A stretch of 18,028 nt of DNA from Nitrospira defluvii (GTDB lineage Bacteria > Nitrospirota > Nitrospiria > Nitrospirales > Nitrospiraceae), in contig JACQHN010000275.1 in the NCBI GenBank assembly GCA_016199015.1, forward strand, positions 1-18,028, read 5' to 3'. The notes under the pieces were generated by a model, which did not search any database, was not told where the DNA came from, and saw only the letters and a list, made by a program, of their open reading frames with translations. A program made the position numbers and the translations under genes. This document shows, piece after piece, positions 6,833 through 14,681 of this stretch (its first letter is position 1; each line of letters opens with the position of its first letter).

Positions 6833-7469
6833 GCGGCTGATGCGGGAGCACGGTATCCGTGCGCGCCACAAGCGGCGATACCCAGTCACGACGGACTCGA
6901 AGCACCACCTGCCGGTGGCCGCGAACTTACTGAATCGGGACTTCACGCCATCCGCCCCGAATCAGACGTGGACATCGGACATCACCTATCTGTGGACGGA
7001 TGAAGGCTGGCTCTATCTGGCGATCGTGCTCGACCTGTTCACCCGCGAGGTGGTGGGCTGGTCACTGAAACCCTGCCTGACGGCGGACATCGTGACGGAC
7101 GCGCTGACGATGGCGTGGTTCCGGCGGAAACCGGCCGTGGGACTGATGCATCACTCGGATCGAGGCAGCCAATACGCCAGTCAACCCTTCCCGCACAAAC
7201 TGAGGGAATACGGCATGATCTGCGCCATGAGTCGCAAGGGGAACTGCTGGGATAACGCGCCGACGGAGAGCTGGTTCAATAGCTTCAAGAACGAGCGCGT
7301 CCATGGAATTCGCTATGACACACGCGCAGCGATGACGGCGGCGAGCGTCGAATACATTGAGGTGTTCTACAACCGGACGCGACGGCACTCGACGCTGGGC
7401 TACCAGTCACCGATGCAGTTCCTGGATGAGTGGCGTCTGGCTCAACACGAGGAAAACCTGGTAGCATGA
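6579..7469 (+). CDS. IS3-family transposase OrfB (DDE integrase)
   Basis: This encodes 296 residues from GTG 6579, which overlaps the expected orfA stop (GTGA). An HTH_21-type segment (about residues 50-75) precedes the rve integrase core. The catalytic triad is complete: D134 (WTSDITYLWT), D194 (HHSDRGSQYAS) and E230 (DNAPTESWFNSFKNE). The last two have the DD(35)E spacing of IS3 elements. The C-terminus has the usual YNRTRRHSTLGYQSP box. It should be catalytically competent if expressed, although normal production of an OrfAB fusion needs a frame change that the altered orfA may not support. The stop is followed within 40 bases by the right inverted repeat. Confidence 0.93.
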   Translation: MRYAWIEGQRKVYTLAEMCRVLAVSESGYRAWTRGGTPDRTRLTDAPRRALIRAIHAALKGAYGSPRMVRELRGRGGPASKERVERLMREHGIRARHKRRYPVTTDSKHHLPVAANLLNRDFTPSAPNQTWTSDITYLWTDEGWLYLAIVLDLFTREVVGWSLKPCLTADIVTDALTMAWFRRKPAVGLMHHSDRGSQYASQPFPHKLREYGMICAMSRKGNCWDNAPTESWFNSFKNERVHGIRYDTRAAMTAASVEYIEVFYNRTRRHSTLGYQSPMQFLDEWRLAQHEENLVA

Positions 7470-7476
7470 AACCCGC

Positions 7477-7508
7477 CCGGTGGAAGACGGAAAACAGAGG
7501 GAAGCTCA
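7477..7508 (-). repeat. Right terminal inverted repeat of the IS3 element
   Basis: It reads TGAGCT on the minus strand from 7508 and contains the inner block CGTCTTCCAC, matching the left end at 6225-6256. Confidence 0.85.
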
Positions 7509-7590
7509 TAGAAACACCGTTCTTATTCCGTTGTTGAATCACATGAGATCCATGCGCAGATTCTTTTCGTCAATGTCGGGTATGGCATGA
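7509..7590 (+). pseudogene. Possible 3' remnant of a gene cut off by the IS element
   Basis: Directly beyond the IS right end a frame is open for about 26 codons (reading NTVLIPLLNHMRSMRRFF and ending SGMA) and stops with TGA 7588-7590. That stop overlaps the ATG of the next methyltransferase in an ATGA, the arrangement used in real operons elsewhere in this window. It may be the C-terminal tail of a glycan gene whose body was lost when the IS arrived. The stretch is short, so chance openness cannot be excluded. Confidence 0.3.
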
Positions 7591-8348
7591 AGAACTACCT
7601 TCCAGTTTTAGACAACATCTCTCATGATTTGAGAAATGGGCGGAGCATCTATGATGGGTACGTTCGGGGATGGGGTATTCAGTTTGGTGATCTGAGAGAG
7701 CAGGTCCGCAAGGATCCCCTCTACAAGAAAGCCTTGGCCTTGTCGAGTGGGCGGACAGTCGTATCAGAAGATAATCGCATTAACCTCTTCCTCATCCTCA
7801 GGTTCTTTCTTGATCAGGCTGGCGCGGGTGATATCATCGAATTCGGGTCATATCGAGGTGGAAACGCTATTTTCTTAGCCCATATTGTTGCCCAGTTATA
7901 TCCTGGCACGAGGGTGTATTCGCTCGATACATTCGCGGGTATGCCCGCAACGAATTCAGATATTGATGCGCATCAGCAGGGCGATTTTGGAGAGGTCGAT
8001 CTGACTGAATTGCGTCAGTTCGCAGATGCGAACGGGTTGGACAATTTAGAATTCGTGCAAGGGCTGTTTCAGGACACAGCCCCAGGTGTCTTGGGTCGTA
8101 CGAAAAACATCGTCCTCGCACACATCGATTGCGACATTTTCTCCTCAGTGGCGTACTCCTATGAGATTGTGAAGGCGCACATGGCTTTGGGAGGGTATCT
8201 CGTGTTTGATGATGCGACTGTTTCCAGCTGCCTAGGTGCCACAGAGGTTGTGGAGAGCATGCTTATTCGTCGGGACGGTCTAAATTCAGAGCAAATTTCC
8301 CCACAGTTCGTGTTTAGGGCAGGGCTCAATCACCCGGGGCCAAGGTAG
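7587..8348 (+). CDS. TylF/MycF-like class I SAM-dependent methyltransferase
   Basis: This encodes 253 residues. The SAM-binding motif I is IIEFGSYRGGNAIFLA (E85-F-G87...G91), followed by VYSLDTFAGMP. HIDCDIFSS (D181, D183) and LVFDD (D208, D209) supply the acidic, metal-binding residues typical of the TylF/CmcI family of Mg-dependent sugar O-methyltransferases. This points to O-methylation of a sugar hydroxyl, here most likely on the surface glycan made by the neighbouring genes; the exact position is unknown. It is the first intact gene after the IS element. The start ATG 7587 overlaps the stop of an upstream truncated frame and has no strong ribosome site of its own. Codon use looks less GC-rich than in the left part of the window. 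Confidence 0.82.
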   Translation: MKNYLPVLDNISHDLRNGRSIYDGYVRGWGIQFGDLREQVRKDPLYKKALALSSGRTVVSEDNRINLFLILRFFLDQAGAGDIIEFGSYRGGNAIFLAHIVAQLYPGTRVYSLDTFAGMPATNSDIDAHQQGDFGEVDLTELRQFADANGLDNLEFVQGLFQDTAPGVLGRTKNIVLAHIDCDIFSSVAYSYEIVKAHMALGGYLVFDDATVSSCLGATEVVESMLIRRDGLNSEQISPQFVFRAGLNHPGPR

Positions 8349-8467
8349 GAATATAGAACCTCCCATTGCCAGGGCTTCACAGCCCTCATTTGAAGTGTCT
8401 GCTGCCGTGCCCATTGAGACGTCTGTTTTCCTATATCGCAAAGTTTGAATTCAGTGTCCTGAAAGCC

Positions 8468-9625
8468 ATGTTTGACGCGGGTCTGCTACAACGAGCATTG
8501 CGTATTTGGCGGATTGAGGGCGGGGCCGCTCTGATGGATCGAATGTGGCGACGATATGGTCAGACCAGTGCCACTGCTTCAGCGCATCGTGCCACGTCTA
8601 TGGCGGACCCCCGTGAGAGTTTCGGGCACAGTGGCCTAGAATATGCCGACCGATTGGAACGGGAGATCGCCAGCTTTAAGAACGTCAGGAATGTGCATGA
8701 TCTCCCCGATATCTTTCACTACTGGTCGCAGAAATTTCTGTTGCCGAAATTTCAGGCGCTCGATATTCCTGGTGTCACGGAGCTATTTGTCAGATATGTC
8801 GCGGATGCGTGCAAGTCCCACCACGGCAATATGTGCCATGTGGCAAGCCTTGGCACAGGAAACTGCGAGGCGGAAATTGCGATGGCGGAGCAACTCGTGG
8901 CAAGCGGTATCACGAATTTTCGATTGGATTGTATCGAGGTGAATCCGCACATGCTTCTGCGCGGGAGGGATCGTGCGTCTTCGAAGCAGGTGCTTCCCTA
9001 TCTCAGGTTTGTGGAGTCGGATGTAAAGATCTGGCATTGTGACAATGAGTACGCGGTTGTTATTGCGAATCAGTCATTGCATCACTTTCAAGACCTGGAA
9101 GTGCTCTTCGAAAAAATTCGTCTCGCCATTGGCGAGGCTGGAGTGTTCGTCGTCTCCGATGTCATAGGGCGAAATGGTCATATGCGATGGCCTGAAGCGC
9201 TAGAGGTTATTCACGAGATCTGGAGGACGCTGCCGGATCGGTATAAATACAACCACTTGCTCAATCGATCTGAGCGTATGTATGAAAACTGGGATTGCTC
9301 AGTCGGCGGGTTTGAGGGAATTCGGGCGCAGGATATTTTGCCTCTCCTCACGGACACTTTTAGGTTCGAACTATTTCTGGCATACGGAAATATCATTGAT
9401 ATTTTTATCGATCGGGCGTTTGGCCACAATTTTGACGTGCAGGCCGACGCTGATAGGCAGTTCATTGACCGAATCGCGCAACTCGACGAAGAGCTCCTGG
9501 CGGCAGGCAAGGTCAAGCCAACGCATCTCATTGCCAGTATGCGAAATAATTCTACGCTGAACATGCAGGTATATCGTCATTTCACGCCGACGTTCTGTCT
9601 TCGGCCCGCAGGCTTGGCCGGCTGA
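8468..9625 (+). CDS. Class I SAM-dependent methyltransferase (cluster gene 2)
   Basis: This encodes 386 residues from ATG 8468; an in-frame TTG at 8366 would add 34 residues with no better ribosome site, so the start is uncertain. After about 120 N-terminal residues without a recognised domain comes a Rossmann methyltransferase core: HVASLGTGNCEAEIAMAEQL (G129-T-G131, motif I), DCIEVNP (acidic E157 for SAM ribose), AVVIANQSLHHFQDLEVLFE (motif IV region) and GVFVVSDVIG. The LHHF signature is common in small-molecule and sugar methyltransferases of polysaccharide clusters. The substrate cannot be told. The C-terminal about 130 residues may be substrate-binding. It sits 119 bases after the TylF-like gene and 52 before the next methyltransferase, all on the same strand, consistent with one operon. 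Confidence 0.78.
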   Translation: MFDAGLLQRALRIWRIEGGAALMDRMWRRYGQTSATASAHRATSMADPRESFGHSGLEYADRLEREIASFKNVRNVHDLPDIFHYWSQKFLLPKFQALDIPGVTELFVRYVADACKSHHGNMCHVASLGTGNCEAEIAMAEQLVASGITNFRLDCIEVNPHMLLRGRDRASSKQVLPYLRFVESDVKIWHCDNEYAVVIANQSLHHFQDLEVLFEKIRLAIGEAGVFVVSDVIGRNGHMRWPEALEVIHEIWRTLPDRYKYNHLLNRSERMYENWDCSVGGFEGIRAQDILPLLTDTFRFELFLAYGNIIDIFIDRAFGHNFDVQADADRQFIDRIAQLDEELLAAGKVKPTHLIASMRNNSTLNMQVYRHFTPTFCLRPAGLAG

Positions 9626-9677
9626 ATCATAAAGGTGGGACAAGGTTCCTCATGCGTCATTCAGCAGGTGGGTGTGT

Positions 9678-10415
9678 ATGAAAGAATGCAGTAAGTCTAT
9701 TGCGCGACGGCTGAGCGATCCCAATTTCAGTAACCGATATTTTGTCGGCAAGGGGCTCGATATCGGTGGCAAGCCAGATCCGTTAGCGCTCTATGCTGAA
9801 TTGTTTTCGAGGATCGAGCACGTCCAAACATGGGACCGCGAGGACGGTGATGCACAGTTCCTATCAGACATTGCTGATGAGCGTTATGACTTCGTCCATA
9901 GCAGCCATTGTCTGGAGCATCTTGTGGACCCCCGGCAGGGTTTGAAGAATTGGTTTCGAGTTGTGAGACCAGGTGGTTATCTTGTCTTCCTGGTTCCCGA
10001 TGAAGACTTGTACGAGCAAGGGGTGTTTCCCAGTGCGTATAACCAAGATCACAAATGGACGTTTACCATCTACAAAGAGAAGTCCTGGAGCGGGAGATCG
10101 GTGAATGTGCTGCCGCTGCTTATGGAGTTGGGAAGTCAGGCAGAGGTGGTCAAAGTCGAACTTCTCACGGCAACCTATCGATACAAGTTACCGAGGTATG
10201 ATCAGACCAGGTCTCCGGTGGGGGAGTGTGGTATCGAAGTCGTGGTTCGAAAGCGTGTGCCCGATGAAGCACCTCGAGGTGGCCGAATTCCAACGAAGAC
10301 TCCCGTCGAGAACCAGGAAATACGGATTCACCTGAATCAGTACCTTGATGATGCGGACACGCTTAAGCAAGCGAACAAGACCATGCCACCATTCAAGAAT
10401 GACAAAGACTTGTGA
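9678..10415 (+). CDS. Class I SAM-dependent methyltransferase (cluster gene 3)
   Basis: This encodes 245 residues from ATG 9678, chosen because AGGTGG lies six bases upstream; a GTG two codons earlier is possible. The core is a short Methyltransf_11-like fold: GKGLDIGGKPDPL (D28, G30-G31) in place of motif I, DFVHSSHCLEHLVDP (residues 71-85) and WFRVVRPGGYLVFLVPDEDL. The HCLEHL/RPGGYL pair is typical of methyltransferases in O-antigen and capsule loci. The last 50 or so residues are polar and probably flexible. The acceptor is unknown; a sugar or a phosphate on the glycan is the natural guess. It is the third methyltransferase in a row, which implies a heavily methylated product. Confidence 0.78.
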   Translation: MKECSKSIARRLSDPNFSNRYFVGKGLDIGGKPDPLALYAELFSRIEHVQTWDREDGDAQFLSDIADERYDFVHSSHCLEHLVDPRQGLKNWFRVVRPGGYLVFLVPDEDLYEQGVFPSAYNQDHKWTFTIYKEKSWSGRSVNVLPLLMELGSQAEVVKVELLTATYRYKLPRYDQTRSPVGECGIEVVVRKRVPDEAPRGGRIPTKTPVENQEIRIHLNQYLDDADTLKQANKTMPPFKNDKDL

Positions 10416-10506
10416 GCGTCAATAGGCGAGCATGAGATGCACAAATCGCCGGTACGAGCTCTCGGTTGTAGTGATGGCAGGTTGCTAGAACCTACATCTG
10501 GTCTTT

Positions 10507-10513
10507 GAGGAGG
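10507..10513 (+). promoter_or_regulatory. Strong ribosome binding site fixing the hddA GTG start
   Basis: GAGGAGG lies eight bases before GTG 10522. It selects this GTG, which gives exactly the family N-terminus (a few residues before [13 protein letters not shown]). Confidence 0.7.
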
Positions 10514-10521
10514 CAAATAGG

Positions 10522-11550
10522 GTGATTGTCCGTGCGAGGGCGCCATTGCGATTGGGGCTCGCGGGAGGAGGAACCGATGTGCCTCCGTTCTGCGATCTCT
10601 ATGGCGGGGTGGTCTTGAACGCAACGATCGATAAGTATGCCTATGCCACAATTGAGACAGAGTGTTCGAGCAAGGTGAGGTTTGTCGCCGCGGACCAAAA
10701 TATCAACTATGAGGCCGATGCGACGCATTATTTGCCTCACGATGGGGTGCTGGATTTGCACAAGGGCGTCTATAACCGCATCATGAAGGAGTTTCACGGA
10801 GGCGTACCGCTCCCATTGACGCTGACGACCTATTGCGATGCTCCGGCAGGGTCCGGTCTGGGTTCGTCCTCCACGCTTGTTGTGACGATGATTAAGGTGT
10901 TTGTGGAGCTTCTCAACCTTCCATTGGGCGAGTATGACATTGCACACCTTGCGTATGAGATTGAACGCCACGATGTCGGCCTCCATGGCGGGAAGCAGGA
11001 TCAGTACGCGGCGACGTTTGGAGGCTTTAACTTCATTGAGTTCTACGCGAAAGATCGTGTGATTGTGAATCCACTCAGAGTGAAGAATTGGATCCTATCC
11101 GAGCTGGAAGCGTCGCTGCTGTTGTTCTATACAGGCGTGTCTCGATCCTCTGCCGTCATCATTGAGGAACAACGCCAGAATGTGGAGTGCCGAGAAAAGA
11201 CTCCCATTGCCGCACTCCAGCAGTTGAAACACGAAGCTGTGCTCATGAAAGAGAGCGTCCTAAAAGGTGACTTTGCGGGGTTCGCCCGGTCGATGGAAAT
11301 GTCCTGGCAATCGAAAAAGCAAACTGCCAGCCTCATCTCAAATCCGCATATCGACGAAATCTATACACTTGCCCAGAAAGCAGGCGCTCGGGCAGGCAAA
11401 GTATCCGGAGCCGGTGGTGGCGGGTACATGATGTTTATTGTCGATCCGGCACGCAAGATGGATGTGGTGCGAGCACTCCGATCTATCGGGCCGGACGTGT
11501 TCAATTGCCAGTTCACTAAGCATGGGACGCAAGGCTGGCGAGTCGGTTGA
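10522..11550 (+). CDS. hddA: D-glycero-alpha-D-manno-heptose 7-phosphate kinase (GHMP kinase)
   Basis: This encodes 342 residues starting at GTG with an excellent ribosome site. It is a GHMP-superfamily kinase: N-terminal [18 protein letters not shown], the ATP-binding glycine/serine loop [12 protein letters not shown] (residues 107-118) and the C-terminal motif VSGAGGGG (294-301). The overall pattern, including [20 protein letters not shown], matches HddA, which phosphorylates D-glycero-D-manno-heptose 7-phosphate at O1 to give the 1,7-bisphosphate. The HddC-type guanylyltransferase 169 bases downstream supports this over a fucokinase-like or other sugar kinase. The pathway leads to GDP-D-glycero-alpha-D-manno-heptose for a surface glycan. 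The isomerase GmhA and phosphatase GmhB are not in the window and must lie elsewhere. Confidence 0.87.
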   Translation: MIVRARAPLRLGLAGGGTDVPPFCDLYGGVVLNATIDKYAYATIETECSSKVRFVAADQNINYEADATHYLPHDGVLDLHKGVYNRIMKEFHGGVPLPLTLTTYCDAPAGSGLGSSSTLVVTMIKVFVELLNLPLGEYDIAHLAYEIERHDVGLHGGKQDQYAATFGGFNFIEFYAKDRVIVNPLRVKNWILSELEASLLLFYTGVSRSSAVIIEEQRQNVECREKTPIAALQQLKHEAVLMKESVLKGDFAGFARSMEMSWQSKKQTASLISNPHIDEIYTLAQKAGARAGKVSGAGGGGYMMFIVDPARKMDVVRALRSIGPDVFNCQFTKHGTQGWRVG

Positions 11551-11719
11551 TTCCTCAGGTGCCACGACACCAATCCTTAGTGTCGGTTGACGATATCGTA
11601 AGTAAGCCACTGCTCCTCACTATTGAACCGCGCTCGCCCAAATCCGTTTGCTTCGAACATGGCCTGATCGCCATAGCGTTGACTCACGAAAAGACACCAC
11701 TCACCCAAGAGGTTCCCCC
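11551..11719 (+). other. Gap between hddA and hddC with a small hairpin
   Basis: These 169 bases hold no convincing gene. A perfect 6-bp inverted repeat, CGACAC/GTGTCG (11565-11570 and 11580-11585, 9-base loop), follows the hddA stop but lacks a T-run, so it is at most a weak processing or pausing hairpin. AAGAGG at 11707-11712 is the hddC ribosome site. Confidence 0.4.
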
Positions 11720-12412
11720 GTGGAAGCCATAATCCTTGCTGGAGGACTTGGGCAAAGACTAAGACCTCGCGTGCCAGGAGTGCCCAAACCATTGGCGCCG
11801 ATACGCTTGCGACCGTTTCTGGAATACCTCTTTGACTATCTGATCGCCGAAGGCATTCTAAAGGTCACAGTCGCCGTCGGTTACGGGGCGGCGGCTATCA
11901 GAGAATACTTCAAGGAACAGTATCGCGGGCTGGCTATTCAATACTCGACTGAAACCGAACCGTTGGGGACCGGCGGTGCACTCAAACAGGCATTAAGGAT
12001 GGTGACGTCTCATCAGGTCTTTGTTGTCAATGGAGACACCTTCGCGCAAGTCGATTATCGTCGTATGGCCATGGAACACCAACGGGGGACAGCTCCTATG
12101 GCTATGGCTGTCAAATATCTTGACGATACTTCCCGATATGGAAAGGTCAATGTTCGTTCCGGCTTGGTGATCTCTTTTGAATCAGGAGCGCAGGTGGGGA
12201 GTGGCCACATTAATGCAGGTGTGTACCTGATCTATAGAGACATACTGGAGCGCTCTGATCTTCCGGAGACGTTCTCGTTCGAGAAAGATTTTCTTGCCCG
12301 GGAGGTAGGCAACCTTCGGCCACAAGTGTTCTTCGTCGACGGGTATTTTATTGATATTGGCGTACCTGAAGACTACGAACGTGCCCAGATAGAATTGCCT
12401 GAGTGGAAGTGA
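11720..12412 (+). CDS. hddC: D-glycero-alpha-D-manno-heptose 1-phosphate guanylyltransferase
   Basis: This encodes 230 residues from GTG 11720, with AAGAGG seven bases upstream; the longer open frame to 11648 is not supported. It is a sugar-1-phosphate nucleotidyltransferase: EAIILAGGLGQRLRP (residues 2-16) with PKP at 22-24 (nucleotide binding), NGD at 104-106 and YFIDIGVPEDYERA with metal-binding Asp212. The compact length and the motif pattern match HddC, which joins heptose 1-phosphate to GMP from GTP to make GDP-heptose. A related glucose- or mannose-1-phosphate enzyme would look similar, but the hddA neighbour favours heptose. It is followed by the glycosyltransferase start four bases after its stop, indicating translational coupling. 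Confidence 0.85.
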   Translation: MEAIILAGGLGQRLRPRVPGVPKPLAPIRLRPFLEYLFDYLIAEGILKVTVAVGYGAAAIREYFKEQYRGLAIQYSTETEPLGTGGALKQALRMVTSHQVFVVNGDTFAQVDYRRMAMEHQRGTAPMAMAVKYLDDTSRYGKVNVRSGLVISFESGAQVGSGHINAGVYLIYRDILERSDLPETFSFEKDFLAREVGNLRPQVFFVDGYFIDIGVPEDYERAQIELPEWK

Positions 12413-12416
12413 GTCC

Positions 12417-14246
12417 ATGATTCTTGATCGGGATACGAGCTCTCCAGTCTTGGGACGCCGTGTACGATGGATGATCGAAAGGATCGCCCACGTCCTGAGA
12501 CATGAAGGCGTGGGGAGCCTTGGGCGAAAAGTGAAGGGCCTGGCGGCACGGCTTTGGCGTGTGCGGAGTCACGGTTGGCCGATAGCTTCGATGACGCTTG
12601 AGCAGCAGTATAAAATCTGGCTTGAACAACACAGTGGAGAATCCGCCCTTCCTGCACAGAAAAACCATGCGGAGCTCTCCCACGCTCCCATGATCAGCAT
12701 TATCGTATCAGTCCTTGGCGTACAACCCAGCTTGCTTAGGGAAACCATCGAGTCGGTTGCGCAGCAGCACTATCTCAAGTGGGAACTGATTGTAATCTGT
12801 GGGCCATCGCATTCCTCGACGACCCGAAATCTGTTTAAAGCTCTCGGCACCGCAGGGACGCAAGCTCTGCATGTTGTAGCGGTTGAAGGGGGACGCCATG
12901 AACACCTGCTCAACGGAGTGGCCGCCTCGTCAGGAGAGTTTGTCTGGTTCGTTAAATGTGGGGATCTGCTGGCTCGTCACGCGCTGAACTCGGTCGTGCA
13001 CGTGCTGAATGGGAGAATGGATACCGATCTCTTCTACTGTGATGAGGACCAGTCCCTGCCGGATGGGACTGGCCCGATACCGTTTTTCAAACCATCGTGG
13101 AGCCCCGAGCTTCTCCTTTCAACGAACTACCTTTCATACTCCAGCGTATTTCGGCGAACATTGTTGTTGGAAATCATCAAAGCAAGTGAGCAGAGGCACG
13201 AACTTTCCCCCTATGATTGTCTTCTTTGGGCGGCGGAAAAGACCAACAACATCATCCATCTTTCTAGCGTGCTGTACCATTCACGTGGAAGATCAGATGC
13301 GCAGATTGCCGATGTGGCCAAGCCAGCAGAATATGTATCTGCTGAGAAACCGGCGCTTGAGCGGGCGCTTCGTCGCAGAGGAATAGATGGCAACGTAGAA
13401 GAAACCGGTCCGGGTATTTTCCGTGTACGGTATCGGCTAGACCAACGACCGCTCGTGTCGATCCTCATTCCAACGAGAGATCGTACGTCCCTGCTGTCCC
13501 GGTGCATCACCAGTATTGAGGAACGCACGACCTATGCGCCCTATGAAATCGTCATCCTCGACAATGGGAGTGTGTCTGAGGATGCCAGAAGGTATTTGGG
13601 CGGGACCGCAAAGAAATGGCGCGTATTGCCCTGCCCTGGGCCGTTCAATTTTTCAACTATCAATAACTATGGCGCGAGTGAGGCAAAGGGGGACTATCTC
13701 CTCTTCCTCAATGACGATACGGAGGTCATGGCCCCAGACTGGCTCACGGTCATGATGGAACAGGTCTCCCGTCCCGGGATTGGTGCGGTTGGGGCCAAAC
13801 TTCTGTATCCCAACGGGAGGATCCAACATGGAGGTATCGTTCTTGGGGTTGGAGGTGTTGCCGGCCATGCGTTCAGGCACACCCCCGACCATGAATGGGG
13901 ATACCATGGACTTGCCCATCTGACGCGGAACTGCAGTGCCGTGACGGCCGCATGTATGCTGGTTTCTCGGCCAGTGTTTCGACAGATTCACGGTTTCGAT
14001 TCCACTCTGCCGGTAGAGTACAACGACGTAGATTTATGTCTTCGTATCAGACGCGAAGGGCATCGCATTGTGTACGCTCCGGATGCCGTGCTCTGTCACT
14101 ATGAATCTGCGACCAGGAAAGGCACTCGTTGTCGACCTGACGAAGAACGAGTCCGGCAGATCTGGGGGGAGTTAATCCGAGCGGGAGATCCCTACTACAA
14201 CGTGAATCTGACGAAAGATCGAGAGGATTGGGGCCTCAACGTGTGA
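12417..14246 (+). CDS. Tandem-domain GT2 glycosyltransferase
   Basis: This encodes 609 residues with two GT-A (family 2) domains. Domain 1 begins near residue 92 (MISIIVSVLGVQPSLLRETI) and contains FYCDEDQ (D209-E-D211), then FFKPSWSPELLLSTNYLSYS, a block typical of polysaccharide GT2 enzymes. Domain 2 begins near residue 345 (PLVSILIPTRDRTSLLSRCI) with LLFLNDDTEV (D433-D434) as the metal/nucleotide-sugar motif, then VGAKLLYPNGRIQHGG and VEYNDVDLCLRIRREGHR. Both domains retain acidic motifs, so it could add two sugars or a repeating disaccharide. No membrane anchor is obvious; it probably acts on the cytoplasmic side of the inner membrane. The sugar donor may be the GDP-heptose made by hddA and hddC (inference from the 4-base spacing). 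It ends the operon. Confidence 0.87.
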   Translation: MILDRDTSSPVLGRRVRWMIERIAHVLRHEGVGSLGRKVKGLAARLWRVRSHGWPIASMTLEQQYKIWLEQHSGESALPAQKNHAELSHAPMISIIVSVLGVQPSLLRETIESVAQQHYLKWELIVICGPSHSSTTRNLFKALGTAGTQALHVVAVEGGRHEHLLNGVAASSGEFVWFVKCGDLLARHALNSVVHVLNGRMDTDLFYCDEDQSLPDGTGPIPFFKPSWSPELLLSTNYLSYSSVFRRTLLLEIIKASEQRHELSPYDCLLWAAEKTNNIIHLSSVLYHSRGRSDAQIADVAKPAEYVSAEKPALERALRRRGIDGNVEETGPGIFRVRYRLDQRPLVSILIPTRDRTSLLSRCITSIEERTTYAPYEIVILDNGSVSEDARRYLGGTAKKWRVLPCPGPFNFSTINNYGASEAKGDYLLFLNDDTEVMAPDWLTVMMEQVSRPGIGAVGAKLLYPNGRIQHGGIVLGVGGVAGHAFRHTPDHEWGYHGLAHLTRNCSAVTAACMLVSRPVFRQIHGFDSTLPVEYNDVDLCLRIRREGHRIVYAPDAVLCHYESATRKGTRCRPDEERVRQIWGELIRAGDPYYNVNLTKDREDWGLNV

Positions 14247-14384
14247 GAGCTACGACCGAGCATTCCTATTGCCTCACGATTCTTCATCTGCATAACTCAG
14301 GACTCCATTTGACAGACGACGAGTCTGGCGTTGTCCCGTTTTGAAATAGGTCTCAACCGGAGCAGAGGTACCGTAATCCAACGT
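14247..14384. other. Gap after the GT2 gene
   Basis: I see no gene, tRNA or clear terminator here. It may contain the eroded end of the transposase fossil that follows, but no inverted repeat could be recognised. Confidence 0.3.
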
Positions 14385-14650
14385 GATCGAGGGTGGTCCG
14401 GCCCTTCGCTAAGGACATGATCGCGGGCATGACGCACCGTCACTCCCAACATCCGAAATCCGACCTCCAGTAACGGACTGCGGTGACTCTAGCGATCGAC
14501 GACCGTCGGCATCCGAAACGGCCGTCCATGGGTCACGGCATCATGCACAAAATCCATACTCCACCCGCTCCGTCGGTCCCAGCGGTATGGGAACCGGACC
14601 TCTGTGCAGGTGCCGCTGGCAAACTTCTTCAGCATCACGGTCAGAGCGAA
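14385..14650 (-). pseudogene. Fossil fragment of an IS3-type transposase OrfB
   Basis: On the minus strand the segment ending at 14492 reads LKKFASGTC...GWSMDFVHDAV...GRPFRMPTVVDR. This is the start of the integrase core of an IS407/IS2-like OrfB (typically RKFASGTR...RWSMDFVHDAL.DGR.FR.LTVVD). An in-frame TAG (14489-14491) interrupts it where the family has VVD-x-Y/F-S-R-E; TAC to TAG explains this. Reading past the stop gives RSPLLEVGFRMLGVTVRHARDHVLSEGP and, after a further frame change, SITLDYGT, the degenerate equivalent of ITVDNGTEF. No ends, orfA or complete catalytic triad remain. It differs in subgroup from the intact IS at 6225. The alignment is from memory of the family. Confidence 0.6.
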
Positions 14651-14681
14651 TTGAGTCAGGCCAACTGAACTGCAAGTTTCC

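Larger units (their letters stand above)
6225..7508 (+). mobile_element. IS3-family insertion sequence, 1284 bp
   Basis: The element is bounded by imperfect terminal inverted repeats that begin TGAGCT and share the inner block CGTCTTCCAC. About 24 of the first 32 positions match. It encodes an orfA (helix-turn-helix/leucine zipper) and an orfB (DDE integrase) in different frames, as in IS3 elements. The bases flanking the ends (..CACAT before, TAGAA.. after) show no 3-4 bp direct repeat. This suggests recombination between copies, a deletion next to the element, or decay of the duplication. Confidence 0.88.

Noticed and set aside
11577..11792. Minus-strand 71-codon frame across the hddA-hddC gap
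   Set aside because: It looks protein-like in part but overlaps the hddC N-terminus, has no good ribosome site and I recognise no family.
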